DNA of 64,000 nt from Georgenia sp. M64 (GTDB lineage Bacteria; Actinomycetota; Actinomycetes; Actinomycetales; Actinomycetaceae), in the NCBI RefSeq assembly GCF_038049925.1, contig NZ_CP145809.1:310001-374000 (forward strand). The letters are read 5' to 3'. The position numbers and the translations under genes were made by a program. A model generated the notes under the pieces. The model was not told the DNA's origin. It worked only from the letters and a program-made list of their open reading frames with translations, and ran no database searches. Positions 1 through 7,387 of the stretch are shown here, piece by piece (position 1 is the first letter of the stretch; each line of letters starts with the position of its first letter).

Positions 1-785
1 GCGCCCTGCTCGTCGGGCTCGCCAAGACCGCGGTGCCCGGTGCCGGGACCATCTCCGTGGCGCTCTTCGCCGCGGTGCTTCCGGCGAAGGCCTCCACCGG
101 CGCGCTGCTGGTCCTGCTCATGGTCGGTGACCTCTTCGCGCTGTACGCCTACCGCGCGCACGCCGACCTCGCGGCCCTGCGCCGGCTCGTCCCGACGGTG
201 CTGCTCGGTGTCGTCGCCGGGACCGCGTTCCTCCACCTCGCCGGCGACGGCGTGGTGCGGCGGGTCATCGGCGTCATCCTCCTGCTCCTGCTCGCGGTGA
301 CGCTGTGGCGCCGTGCGCGGGAGGGCCGGCCCGGCGGCGCCGCCCGGACCGACGGTGCGGGCCGGACGGGTACCGACGGCGAGCCGCGGGCGGCGGACGA
401 GACCGGTCCGGCACGGCGGGCCGGGCGTGCGGCGCGCGGTCTGCGGTCCGGCGTCTACGGGGTGCTCGCCGGCTTCACGACGATGGTCGCGAACGCCGGT
501 GGTCCGGTGATGTCGATGTACTTCCTCGCCTCACGGTTCCCCATGCGGACCTTCCTGGGCACCGCCGCGTGGTTCTTCTTCGCGGTCAACCTCGCCAAGA
601 CGCCCTTCTCGGTCTCCCTGGGTCTCATCACGGGCGAGTCGCTGGTCCTCGACGCCCTGCTCGCCCCGGCGGTCGTGGTCGGCGCGCTGCTGGGCCGGAG
701 ACTCGTGCGGCACATGAACCAGACCCTGTTCGACCGGCTGGTCGTCCTCCTCACCGCCGGCTCGGCGATGTACCTCCTGGTGTGA
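1..785 (+). CDS. TauE/SafE-family membrane permease, 5' end cut by window
   Basis: The frame is open from base 3, giving about 260 residues before the TGA at 783-785, so the true start lies upstream. The opening residues (GLAKTAVPGAGT, then VALFAAVLPAKASTG) match the conserved first membrane segments of TauE/SafE permeases, which move sulfonates, sulfite or other small organic anions. Several hydrophobic segments follow, split by a charged Gly/Arg-rich cytoplasmic loop at about bases 305-440. The second half repeats the motif pattern (GFTTMVANAGGPVMSMYF), as expected for the duplicated family fold. The substrate cannot be told from sequence. A gene for a HAD phosphatase lies 2 bp beyond its stop on the other strand. 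Confidence 0.85.
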   Translation, partial: ALLVGLAKTAVPGAGTISVALFAAVLPAKASTGALLVLLMVGDLFALYAYRAHADLAALRRLVPTVLLGVVAGTAFLHLAGDGVVRRVIGVILLLLLAVTLWRRAREGRPGGAARTDGAGRTGTDGEPRAADETGPARRAGRAARGLRSGVYGVLAGFTTMVANAGGPVMSMYFLASRFPMRTFLGTAAWFFFAVNLAKTPFSVSLGLITGESLVLDALLAPAVVVGALLGRRLVRHMNQTLFDRLVVLLTAGSAMYLLV

Positions 786-787
786 GC

Positions 788-1453
788 TCAGACGCCGAGG
801 AGCCGGGCGAGCTCGTCGGCGTCCGCGGCGACGGCGCGGGCGCCGTCGGCCTCCTCGGGCCGGCCGTAGCCCCAGCGCACGAGGATCGTCCCGACGCCGT
901 GGTGGGCGGCGCCGTCGACGTCGTGGTGACGGTCGCCGACCATGACGACGCCGGACAGGTCGGCCCCGGCGAGGCGCAGCCCGGCGAGCGCCTCGGCCAC
1001 GACGTCCGCCTTGGAGCTGACCCGCTCGTCCGGCGAGGCGCCCTCGATGACGGTGAAGTACCCGTCGAGCCCCACCCCGGCGAGGATCTCGCGGGCGAGG
1101 AGCCGGACCTTGGACGTCGCCAGGGCGAGCGGGACGTTCGAGGCGTGGAGCCGGGCCAGGAGGTCCTCGATGCCGGGGTAGACGCTCGCCTCGAGCATTC
1201 GCGCGGCGTAGCGGCCCCGGTAGTCGTCCACGAGGGGCGTCGTCTCCTCCTCCGGCAGCCCGGTGAGCACGTGGAACGTCTCGCGGATCGGGGGCCCGAC
1301 GAACCGCACGAGGGTCGCGGGCTCGTGGTGGCCGTACCCGTTGGCGTCCAGGGTCTCGGCGAGCGATCGGGTGATGACGGGGGCGGAGTCGGTGATGGTG
1401 CCGTCCAGGTCGAGGATGACGGCGGTGGGGGCGTCGGTGCGGTCGGTGGCCAT
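788..1453 (-). CDS. HAD-superfamily hydrolase, phosphoglycolate-phosphatase-like
   Basis: This 221-residue cytosolic phosphatase carries HAD motif I, DLDGT, at residues 15-19 (nucleophile Asp15, acid/base Asp17). Motif II lies in LALATSK and motif IV in MVGDRHHDV near residue 175. The insertion between motifs I and II is a helical cap, as in phosphoglycolate phosphatase/beta-phosphoglucomutase-like enzymes (Gph/PgmB type). Its ATG overlaps the stop of the upstream MFS gene (TGATG), so the two are translationally coupled. The substrate is unknown. Gph-like salvage of 2-phosphoglycolate or a sugar phosphate is inferred from family only. Confidence 0.85.
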   Translation of the reverse strand: MATDRTDAPTAVILDLDGTITDSAPVITRSLAETLDANGYGHHEPATLVRFVGPPIRETFHVLTGLPEEETTPLVDDYRGRYAARMLEASVYPGIEDLLARLHASNVPLALATSKVRLLAREILAGVGLDGYFTVIEGASPDERVSSKADVVAEALAGLRLAGADLSGVVMVGDRHHDVDGAAHHGVGTILVRWGYGRPEEADGARAVAADADELARLLGV

Positions 1454-2748
1454 CAGGGGCCCTCCTCGGGTTCGGTGTCGGTGGGCAGGTGGGCCTCGTC
1501 GCCGCGGTCGCGGGCCCGCAGCGCGGGCACGGCCGCGACGCCGGCGAGGACCGCGACGGCGCCGCTGCCGGCGACGACGACGAACCCGCCGTGCGAGCCG
1601 GCCGCGTCGATGACCGCGCCGGCGGAGGAGGCGCCCAGGGAGACGCCCACGTTGATCGCGGTGCTCAGCCAGGTCAGCCCCTCGGTGAGGCGCCGGCGCG
1701 GGACGATGTGCTGGACCATCGTGTTGCCGTTGATGATTGTGGGGGAGATCGCGAAGCCGGTCACGAACATGACCGCCGCCATGACGACGACGTTCGTCAC
1801 CACGAGGAACAGCGCCGCGCCGGCGGCCAGGACGACGACGCCGCTGACGAAGCGGCGCCAGGCCGGTCCGGTCCACACCCGCGCCCCGTACAGCAGGCCG
1901 GCGAACATGGAGCCGGCGGCGAAGATCCCCAGCATGATGCCGGCGGCGCCAGGCCGGCCGCGCTCGGCGGTGAAGGCGACCACCGTGACGTCGGTGGCGC
2001 CGAAGATGCCGCCGACGAAGACGAACACGACGACGAGGCCCACCATCGCGGTGGAGCGCATGACGCTCGGGCCGTGCGTGGACGTCGCCGGGGCCGGCAG
2101 GGGTTCGGTGGAGCGCTGGCCGAGGAACGCCAGGCCGCCGAGGACCAGCAGCACCAGCGCCGTCGCCACTCCCGCCCACGGCGTCACCCCGGTCGCCAGC
2201 GCGGTCGCGGTGACCGGGCCGAGGACGAACGTCAGCTCGTCGAGGGCGGACTCGAGCGAGTACGCGCGGTGGAGCTCCTTGGGGGTACGCACCACCTGCG
2301 TCCAGCGGGCCCGGACGAGGGCGCCCATCGAGCCGGCGGTCGCCCCGGCGACCGCGGCGGAGACGAACAGCGTCCACGACGGCGCCCCGAGGGCCGCGGC
2401 GAGGACGAGGGCGAGCAGCCCGGTCGCGCTGACGGCCAGGGCCGGGAGCATGATCCGCGCCTGGCCGTGGCGGTCCACGAGCCGGGCGAGCTGCGGGGCG
2501 GCGATCGCCACGGCGACGACGAACGTGGCCGAGACCGAGCCTGCGAGGCCGTAGGAGCCGCCGAGCCCCGAGATCATCAGGACGATGCTGATCCCGACCA
2601 TCGCCACGGGGAAGCGGGCGAGCAGACCGGCCGATGAGAAGGCCAGCGCCCCGGGGAGGGCGAGGATCTGCTGATAGGGGCCGGCCACTGCCTGATTCTC
2701 CCACCCCGGTGCGGGCGCACCGCTGCCGGGGCCGGTGAGATCGGACAC
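1453..2748 (-). CDS. MFS transporter
   Basis: The 431-residue protein has about 12 hydrophobic segments, with a charged loop after segment 2 (QLARLVDRHGQARIM) that corresponds to the MFS motif A region. It resembles actinobacterial drug/metabolite efflux MFS carriers. The C-terminal tail is short and acidic. It forms a two-gene unit with the HAD phosphatase (1-base overlap). About 67 bp separate its start from the end of pgm upstream. No substrate can be assigned. Confidence 0.8.
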   Translation of the reverse strand: MSDLTGPGSGAPAPGWENQAVAGPYQQILALPGALAFSSAGLLARFPVAMVGISIVLMISGLGGSYGLAGSVSATFVVAVAIAAPQLARLVDRHGQARIMLPALAVSATGLLALVLAAALGAPSWTLFVSAAVAGATAGSMGALVRARWTQVVRTPKELHRAYSLESALDELTFVLGPVTATALATGVTPWAGVATALVLLVLGGLAFLGQRSTEPLPAPATSTHGPSVMRSTAMVGLVVVFVFVGGIFGATDVTVVAFTAERGRPGAAGIMLGIFAAGSMFAGLLYGARVWTGPAWRRFVSGVVVLAAGAALFLVVTNVVVMAAVMFVTGFAISPTIINGNTMVQHIVPRRRLTEGLTWLSTAINVGVSLGASSAGAVIDAAGSHGGFVVVAGSGAVAVLAGVAAVPALRARDRGDEAHLPTDTEPEEGP

Positions 2749-2788
2749 CGGCCCCAGGTGTGTCAGGCCCGGGGACCCGTGGGGTGGG

Positions 2789-2811
2789 GGCCGGCGGCGA
2801 CCGCCGCGGCC
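2789..2811 (-). terminator. possible hairpin after pgm
   Basis: An imperfect GC-rich stem (GGCCG, bulged G, CGGC / GCCG, CGGCC) sits just past the pgm stop, before the MFS gene on the same strand. There is no T-tract, which is usual for actinobacterial terminators. It may reduce read-through rather than stop transcription. Confidence 0.35.
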
Positions 2812-2815
2812 GGGG

Positions 2816-4495
2816 TCAGCCGCCGAGGGCGGCGTCGACGACCTTCTTCGCCTCCTCCTGCACGAGGGCGAGGTGCTCGGGGCCGCGGAAGGACTCGGCG
2901 TAGATCTTGTAGACGTCCTCGGTCCCGGAGGGCCGGGCCGCGAACCAGGCGTTCTCGGTGGTCACCTTGAGCCCGCCGATGGCGGCACCGTTGCCCGGCG
3001 CGGCCACGAGACGGTCGGTGATCGGCTCGCCCGCGAGCTCGGTGGCGGCGACGTCGGCCGGCTGGAGCCTGCCGAGCTTGGCCTTCTGCTCCTTGGTGGC
3101 GGCGGCGTCGATCCGGGCGTACGAGCTGGCGCCGTACTTCTCGACGAGCTCGGCGTGCAGCTCGCTGGGGCTGCGGCCGGTGACCGCGATGATCTCCGCG
3201 GCGAGCAGCGCGAGGAGGATGCCGTCCTTGTCGGTGGTCCACACGGTGCCGTCCGTGCGCAGGAACGATGCGCCGGCCGACTCCTCGCCGCCGAAGCCGA
3301 CCGAGCCGTCGATGAGGCCGGGCACGAAGTACTTGAAGCCGACCGGCACCTCGATGAGGCGGCGGCCGAGCCCGCCGGCGACCCGGTCGATGAGGGCGGA
3401 GGAGACCAGGGTCTTGCCGATCGCGGCGCCGGCGGGCCAGTCGGGCCGGTGGGAGAAGAGGTACTCGATGGCGACGGCGAGGTAGTGGTTGGGGTTCATG
3501 AGCCCGCCGTCGGGCGTGACGATGCCGTGCCGGTCGGAGTCGGCGTCGTTGCCCGTGGCGACGTCGTACGGCGCGGGTCCGCCGTCGGCGCGCATCTTCT
3601 CCCGCAGGGACGCCATCGCGTACGGCGAGGAGCAGTCCATGCGGATCTTGCCGTCCCAGTCCAGGGTCATGAACGACCACCGGGGGTCGACGCGGGGGTT
3701 GACCACGGTGAGGTCGAGCCCGTGCCGCTCCCCGACGGCGGCCCAGTACTCCACCGACGCCCCGCCGAGCGGGTCGGCGCCGATGCGGACCCCGGCCTTG
3801 CGGATGGCCTCGACGTCGATGACGTTGACGAGGTCGTCGACGTAGGCGGTGAGGTAGTCGTGGCGCGAGACGTGCTCCGAGGCGAGGGCCCGCTCGAAGG
3901 GCATCCGCTCGACCTGCTCCCAGCCGGTGCGCAGGATCTCGTTCGCCCGGGCGGCGATGACGGACGTGGCGTCGGAGTCGGCGGGGCCACCGTGCGGGGG
4001 GTTGTACTTGAAGCCGCCGTCGCGCGGGGGGTTGTGCGACGGCGTGACGACGATCCCGTCCGCCCGGCCCGGTCCCTCGGTGCGCACCCCGCCGCTCGTG
4101 CCGGCGCCGTTGGCCCGCAGGATCGCGTGGGAGACCGCCGGTGTGGGGGTGTAGGAGTCCCGGGCGTCGACGCTGGTGTGGACGCCCGCCGCGGCGAGGA
4201 CCTCCAGGGCCGTGCGCCACGCCGGCTCGGAGAGGGCGTGGGTGTCCCGGCCGATGAACAGCGGACCGTCGATGCCCTGGGCCCGCCGGTACTCGACGAT
4301 GGCCGCCGTCGTCGCGACGATGTGGGCCTCGTTGAAGGCGGAGTCCAGGCTCGAGCCCCGGTGGCCGGAGGTCCCGAACGCCACCTGCTGGGTGGGGTCG
4401 GCGACGTCGGGCACCCGGTCGTAGTAGGCGGAGACGACCTCGTCGACGTCGATGAGGTCCTCGGGCAGGGCGGGGGTTCCGGCGCGCTCGTGCAT
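2816..4495 (-). CDS. pgm: phosphoglucomutase, alpha-D-glucose-phosphate specific
   Basis: The enzyme interconverts glucose-1-phosphate and glucose-6-phosphate, linking glycogen, trehalose and cell-wall sugar synthesis to glycolysis. It is 559 residues, close to the roughly 545 of E. coli Pgm. The catalytic phosphoserine loop is visible as VTPSHNPP. The N-terminus ([20 protein letters not shown]) and [11 protein letters not shown] are typical of the Pgm rather than the ManB/GlmM branch. The metal-binding loop is DSDRHG and the sugar-binding loop is GGEESAG. The C-terminal phosphate-binding domain ends with [12 protein letters not shown]. It appears monocistronic. Confidence 0.95.
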   Translation of the reverse strand: MHERAGTPALPEDLIDVDEVVSAYYDRVPDVADPTQQVAFGTSGHRGSSLDSAFNEAHIVATTAAIVEYRRAQGIDGPLFIGRDTHALSEPAWRTALEVLAAAGVHTSVDARDSYTPTPAVSHAILRANGAGTSGGVRTEGPGRADGIVVTPSHNPPRDGGFKYNPPHGGPADSDATSVIAARANEILRTGWEQVERMPFERALASEHVSRHDYLTAYVDDLVNVIDVEAIRKAGVRIGADPLGGASVEYWAAVGERHGLDLTVVNPRVDPRWSFMTLDWDGKIRMDCSSPYAMASLREKMRADGGPAPYDVATGNDADSDRHGIVTPDGGLMNPNHYLAVAIEYLFSHRPDWPAGAAIGKTLVSSALIDRVAGGLGRRLIEVPVGFKYFVPGLIDGSVGFGGEESAGASFLRTDGTVWTTDKDGILLALLAAEIIAVTGRSPSELHAELVEKYGASSYARIDAAATKEQKAKLGRLQPADVAATELAGEPITDRLVAAPGNGAAIGGLKVTTENAWFAARPSGTEDVYKIYAESFRGPEHLALVQEEAKKVVDAALGG

Positions 4496-4554
4496 GGTGG
4501 TGATCCTGCCACCGCGGGTCCGTCCTGGCAGCCCCTCGGCGGACGGTCGTGACC

Positions 4555-4662
4555 GGGGAGCCCGGCTCCGCGGACGTGGTGGGGAGCCCGGCTCCGCGGA
4601 CGCGGCGGGGCGGCTCGGGCGTTGCGGATGCGCCGGGGCGGCTCGGGCGTTGCGGATGCGCC
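4555..4662. repeat. two adjacent tandem duplications (26 bp x2 and 28 bp x2)
   Basis: Bases 4555-4606 are two copies of a 26-bp unit beginning GGGGAGCCCGGCTCCGCGGA, differing at two positions. Bases 4607-4662 are two identical copies of an unrelated 28-bp unit beginning GGGGCGGCTCGGGCGTTGCG. They fill the divergent gap between pgm and the rhodanese gene. No coding is evident. Confidence 0.85.
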
Positions 4663-4677
4663 GGGGCGGTGGGTTCG

Positions 4678-4683
4678 TAGGCT
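4678..4683 (+). promoter_or_regulatory. -10 element TAGGCT of a leaderless promoter (rhodanese)
   Basis: TAGGCT ends 6 nt before the ATG at 4690 and no Shine-Dalgarno is present. A transcript starting 6-7 nt after the hexamer would begin at or next to the start codon. The same arrangement precedes several other genes in this window. Confidence 0.55.
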
Positions 4684-4689
4684 GGTGGC

Positions 4690-5043
4690 ATGGCTCTTCC
4701 CGACGTCCCCGGCGAGGCGGTGCGCGCCAGCGACCTCGATCCCGGGCAACCCGTCCCCGAGGGGTACGTGCTCCTCGACGTCCGCGAGCGTGAGGAGTGG
4801 GACGCCGGGCACGCCCCGGGCGCGGTCCACATCCCCATGGGTGAGCTCCCGACGCGCCTCGACGACATCCCCGAGGGGGACCTGCTCGTCGTCTGCCGCA
4901 CCGGCGGACGCTCGGGCCGGTCCGTCGCCTGGCTCAACCAGGCCGGCTTCGACGCCTACAACGTCGACGGCGGGATGAAGGAGTGGGAGCAGGCCGGGCT
5001 GCCGGTCGTCAGCGAGAAGGGCGCGCCGCCTCAGGTGCTGTGA
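4690..5043 (+). CDS. rhodanese-like domain protein
   Basis: A single-domain 117-residue rhodanese. It has the central [23 protein letters not shown] motif (residues about 33-55) and the active-site loop [11 protein letters not shown], with the catalytic cysteine near residue 75. The RTGGRSGR loop matches thiosulfate sulfurtransferase-type, six-residue active-site loops. It probably handles persulfide sulfur in the cytosol, but the donor and acceptor are unknown. Transcription is probably leaderless. A repeat-filled spacer follows the stop. Confidence 0.9.
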   Translation: MALPDVPGEAVRASDLDPGQPVPEGYVLLDVREREEWDAGHAPGAVHIPMGELPTRLDDIPEGDLLVVCRTGGRSGRSVAWLNQAGFDAYNVDGGMKEWEQAGLPVVSEKGAPPQVL

Positions 5044-5387
5044 CGGGCGGCGTCGACAGATCCCCCGTCGACTGATCACCTTGTCGCCCAACGATCCCTC
5101 GGTCGCCGAGTGATCCCCGCACACCGCTCTCACTCGGCAACCAAGGGATCGTTCGCGGTGCGGAGCGGCTTCGGCCGGCAACCAAGGGATCGTTCGCGGT
5201 GCGGAGCGGCTTCGGCCGGCAACCAAGGGATCGTTCGCGGTGCGGAGCGGCTTCGGCCGGCAACCAAGGGATCGTTCGCGGTGCGGAGCGGTCAACGTTC
5301 AGCAGCACCGGAGGTGCGGTGCGGCCAACCACGCGTTGGTCGACCGCGCGGCGGCGCCGGGTCCGGTGACCTCTACGCTTGGGCGCC
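5044..5387. repeat. repeat-rich intergenic region; 41-bp tandem array at 5136-5292
   Basis: The 344-bp gap holds no credible gene. From 5136 a 41-bp unit (start GGCAACCAAGGGATCGTTCG) repeats with exact 41-bp spacing at 5136, 5177, 5218 and 5259; the last copy is truncated near 5292. Inverted partial copies (CGATCCCT, then GATCCCC) lie at about 5089-5117. The core ACCAAGGGATCGTTCG recurs at 10948, so this is a dispersed family. Confidence 0.9.
5374..5379 (+). promoter_or_regulatory. -10 element TACGCT of a likely leaderless promoter (DUF5926)
   Basis: TACGCT ends 8 nt before the ATG at 5388, and no Shine-Dalgarno lies between. It fits the actinobacterial TANNNT -10 consensus and a leaderless message. 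Confidence 0.5.
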
Positions 5388-6263
5388 ATGGGTAAGAAGA
5401 GCCGCAAGCAGCGCCAGTCCGTGGAGTCCGCACCGAAGGTGAGGCGGGCGGAGGTCCCCTACGTCGAGCGGCCGTTCGAGGGCATCCCCGCCGAACCGGA
5501 CCTCGTCGCCATGCGCGAGGTCATCCCCGCCGCGACGATGCCGGTGCGCACCACCGAGGCGTACGGCGCCCGCGAGGTCCTGCTCGTCACCCTCCTGCCG
5601 GACATGCTCCCGGCGCTGCACCGCGAGGACGGCACGGTGCTGGTCGCGCTGCAGACCCGCATGCACACCGGCGACGCCTCCCGCGACGTCGCCGCGGCCC
5701 TGCTCGACGCCCTCGAGCTCGAGCCCGGAACCCCGCTGACGACGGCGGAGCTGCCCGAGCCGGGTCCGCGGCTGCAGGACGTCCTCGTCCTCGACGCCCC
5801 GTTCGAGATCGCCGTCCACGACACCTTCGACTACTGGCTCACGGAGGAGGCCAAGCAGGAGGAGGGGGTCGGTCACGCCCTCGAGCACGCCAACGAGGAG
5901 ATCGTGCCGACCGCGAAGGTCGACGGCGTCGACCACGCCTACTGGGTGCGCATGGGCCGCGAGTTCGTCCGCTGGGCGCGGCCGGAGGACCAGGAGCAGG
6001 TTCTCGACGCCCTCGCCCGCCTGCACGCCGCCCGCGCCTCGGCCATCGCCGACGGAGCGAAGTTCGTCGGCGCGTTCCGGTCGTGCGGGCTCCTCATCCC
6101 CGTCTGGGAGCTCGCGCCCGGCACGGAGGCCGACGAGCTTCCCGGCCCGATGGCGGCCTTCGGGGCGACCTTCGACAAGGCCCTCGCGTCCACGGAGCCG
6201 CTCACCGCCGAGGAGCGGCGCGCCCGCGCCGGCATCGTGTCCAGGCAGGTCGCCCTGCGGTAG
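5388..6263 (+). CDS. DUF5926 family protein
   Basis: The 291-residue soluble protein begins with a basic tail (GKKSRKQRQ), continues with VPYVERPFEGIPAEPDLVAMREVIPAAT, and matches the actinobacterial DUF5926 family as I know it. I recognise no catalytic motif. The C-terminal third is helical and charged. The family is generally annotated only as hypothetical, and the basic N-terminus could bind nucleic acid (inference). It appears monocistronic, with a leaderless-type promoter. Confidence 0.8.
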   Translation: MGKKSRKQRQSVESAPKVRRAEVPYVERPFEGIPAEPDLVAMREVIPAATMPVRTTEAYGAREVLLVTLLPDMLPALHREDGTVLVALQTRMHTGDASRDVAAALLDALELEPGTPLTTAELPEPGPRLQDVLVLDAPFEIAVHDTFDYWLTEEAKQEEGVGHALEHANEEIVPTAKVDGVDHAYWVRMGREFVRWARPEDQEQVLDALARLHAARASAIADGAKFVGAFRSCGLLIPVWELAPGTEADELPGPMAAFGATFDKALASTEPLTAEERRARAGIVSRQVALR

Positions 6264-6400
6264 CCGGTTCCCCGCGAGCTCGGGCCACCGCCCGGCTCCA
6301 GCCCGGAGGAGACCGGGCAGCGAGAGGTGCGTCACGCCGGGCGTCATGAGGTGGTCAAGGGCGCGCATGGACGAGATGCGCCATTGGTGCAGTTCGTGGA

Positions 6401-6406
6401 TAGGCT
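6401..6406 (+). promoter_or_regulatory. -10 element TAGGCT of a leaderless promoter (GT2)
   Basis: TAGGCT is followed by 6 nt and then the GTG start at 6413, with no Shine-Dalgarno. TTGGTG at about 6384 could act as a weak -35. Confidence 0.55.
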
Positions 6407-6412
6407 TGCCGG

Positions 6413-7387
6413 GTGAGGCAGGCAGCCAGGTCGCAGCGTGTTGCGGTCATCATCCCCGCCAAGGACGAGGTGGACCGCATCGCCGCGACCGTGCGCGCCG
6501 CCCGCGCGATCCCGCACGTCGACCTGGTTCTCGTCGTCGACGACGGCTCGGAGGACGACACCCAGCACGCGGCCCGAGCCGCCGGTGCCGTCGTCGTGCG
6601 CCACTCCGTCAACCGGGGCAAGGCCTCGGCGATGGAGACGGGCGCGTCGGTCGCCGCCATGCGCGACGTCGAGGACGCCCCGCCGCGCCTGCTGCTCTTC
6701 ATCGACGCGGACCTCGGCGACACCGCGGTGGCCACCGCCCCGCTGGTCCCCCCTGTCCTCGCCGGCCTGGCGGACTGCACCATCGCGGTACTGCCGCCCC
6801 AGGCCGGTGCGGGCGGGCACGGCATCGTCACCGGCCTGGCACGCCGCGCCATCGCCCGCGCGACCGGCTGGACCCCCGCGCAGCCGCTCTCCGGCCAGCG
6901 CTGCATGACGCGTGAGGCGTTCGAGGCGGCCAGCCCGCTCTCCCGCGGTTGGGGGGTGGAGACCGGCATGACGATCGACCTGCTCGTCGCCGGGCTCACC
7001 CTGCAGGAGGTGCCGTGCGACCTGCGCCACCGTGCCTCGAGCAACGACCTCGCCGGGCAGCTGCACCGCGGCGCCCAGTACCGCGACGTCGCGCTGGCGG
7101 TCAACGCCCGACGGCTGCGCGGCGTCCGGGTGCCCACCTCTCGCCGGGGCGACAACCCGGCGCGCCAACGACCCGGCCGGCCCTACCGGGCCTGGGCCCC
7201 GCCCGAGGACGTCTCGGCCGCACGGGACTCCGGTGTGGCGCCCTCCGCGGGCTCGGCACGCGTCGCCGGGGCACCCGGGTCCGCCCGTCCCCCCGGTTCA
7301 CCTGGCTCGGCAGGTTCACCTGGTTCGGCAGGTTCGGCAGGCGCCGGCGCGGACCGGCGCGGACCGGCCGACTCCGGCGAGGCCTGA
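6413..7387 (+). CDS. family 2 glycosyltransferase (DPM1/GPGS-like)
   Basis: The 324-residue protein opens with VAVIIPAKDEVDRI, then VVDDGSEDDT and the metal-binding DADLGD, the GT-A fold signature of family 2 transferases. NRGKASAMETG and the SGQRCMT stretch resemble glucosyl-3-phosphoglycerate-synthase or dolichol-phosphate-type enzymes, so a nucleotide-sugar donor is expected. The domain ends near residue 235. The last 80 residues are Ala/Gly/Pro/Ser-rich, from a short tandem repeat, and lie antisense to the tail of the convergent membrane-protein gene (7183-7387). GTG start, leaderless promoter. The acceptor is unknown. Confidence 0.8.
   Translation: MRQAARSQRVAVIIPAKDEVDRIAATVRAARAIPHVDLVLVVDDGSEDDTQHAARAAGAVVVRHSVNRGKASAMETGASVAAMRDVEDAPPRLLLFIDADLGDTAVATAPLVPPVLAGLADCTIAVLPPQAGAGGHGIVTGLARRAIARATGWTPAQPLSGQRCMTREAFEAASPLSRGWGVETGMTIDLLVAGLTLQEVPCDLRHRASSNDLAGQLHRGAQYRDVALAVNARRLRGVRVPTSRRGDNPARQRPGRPYRAWAPPEDVSAARDSGVAPSAGSARVAGAPGSARPPGSPGSAGSPGSAGSAGAGADRRGPADSGEA

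Noticed and set aside
305-2554. 749-codon plus-strand open frame
   Set aside because: Antisense to the HAD and MFS genes. Its product is Arg/Gly/Pro/Ala-rich low complexity, the usual result of strong third-position GC bias on the opposite strand.
2735-4552. 605-codon plus-strand frame
   Set aside because: Exactly antisense to pgm, which has all catalytic loops. The frame encodes repetitive Gly/Val/Asp-rich sequence.
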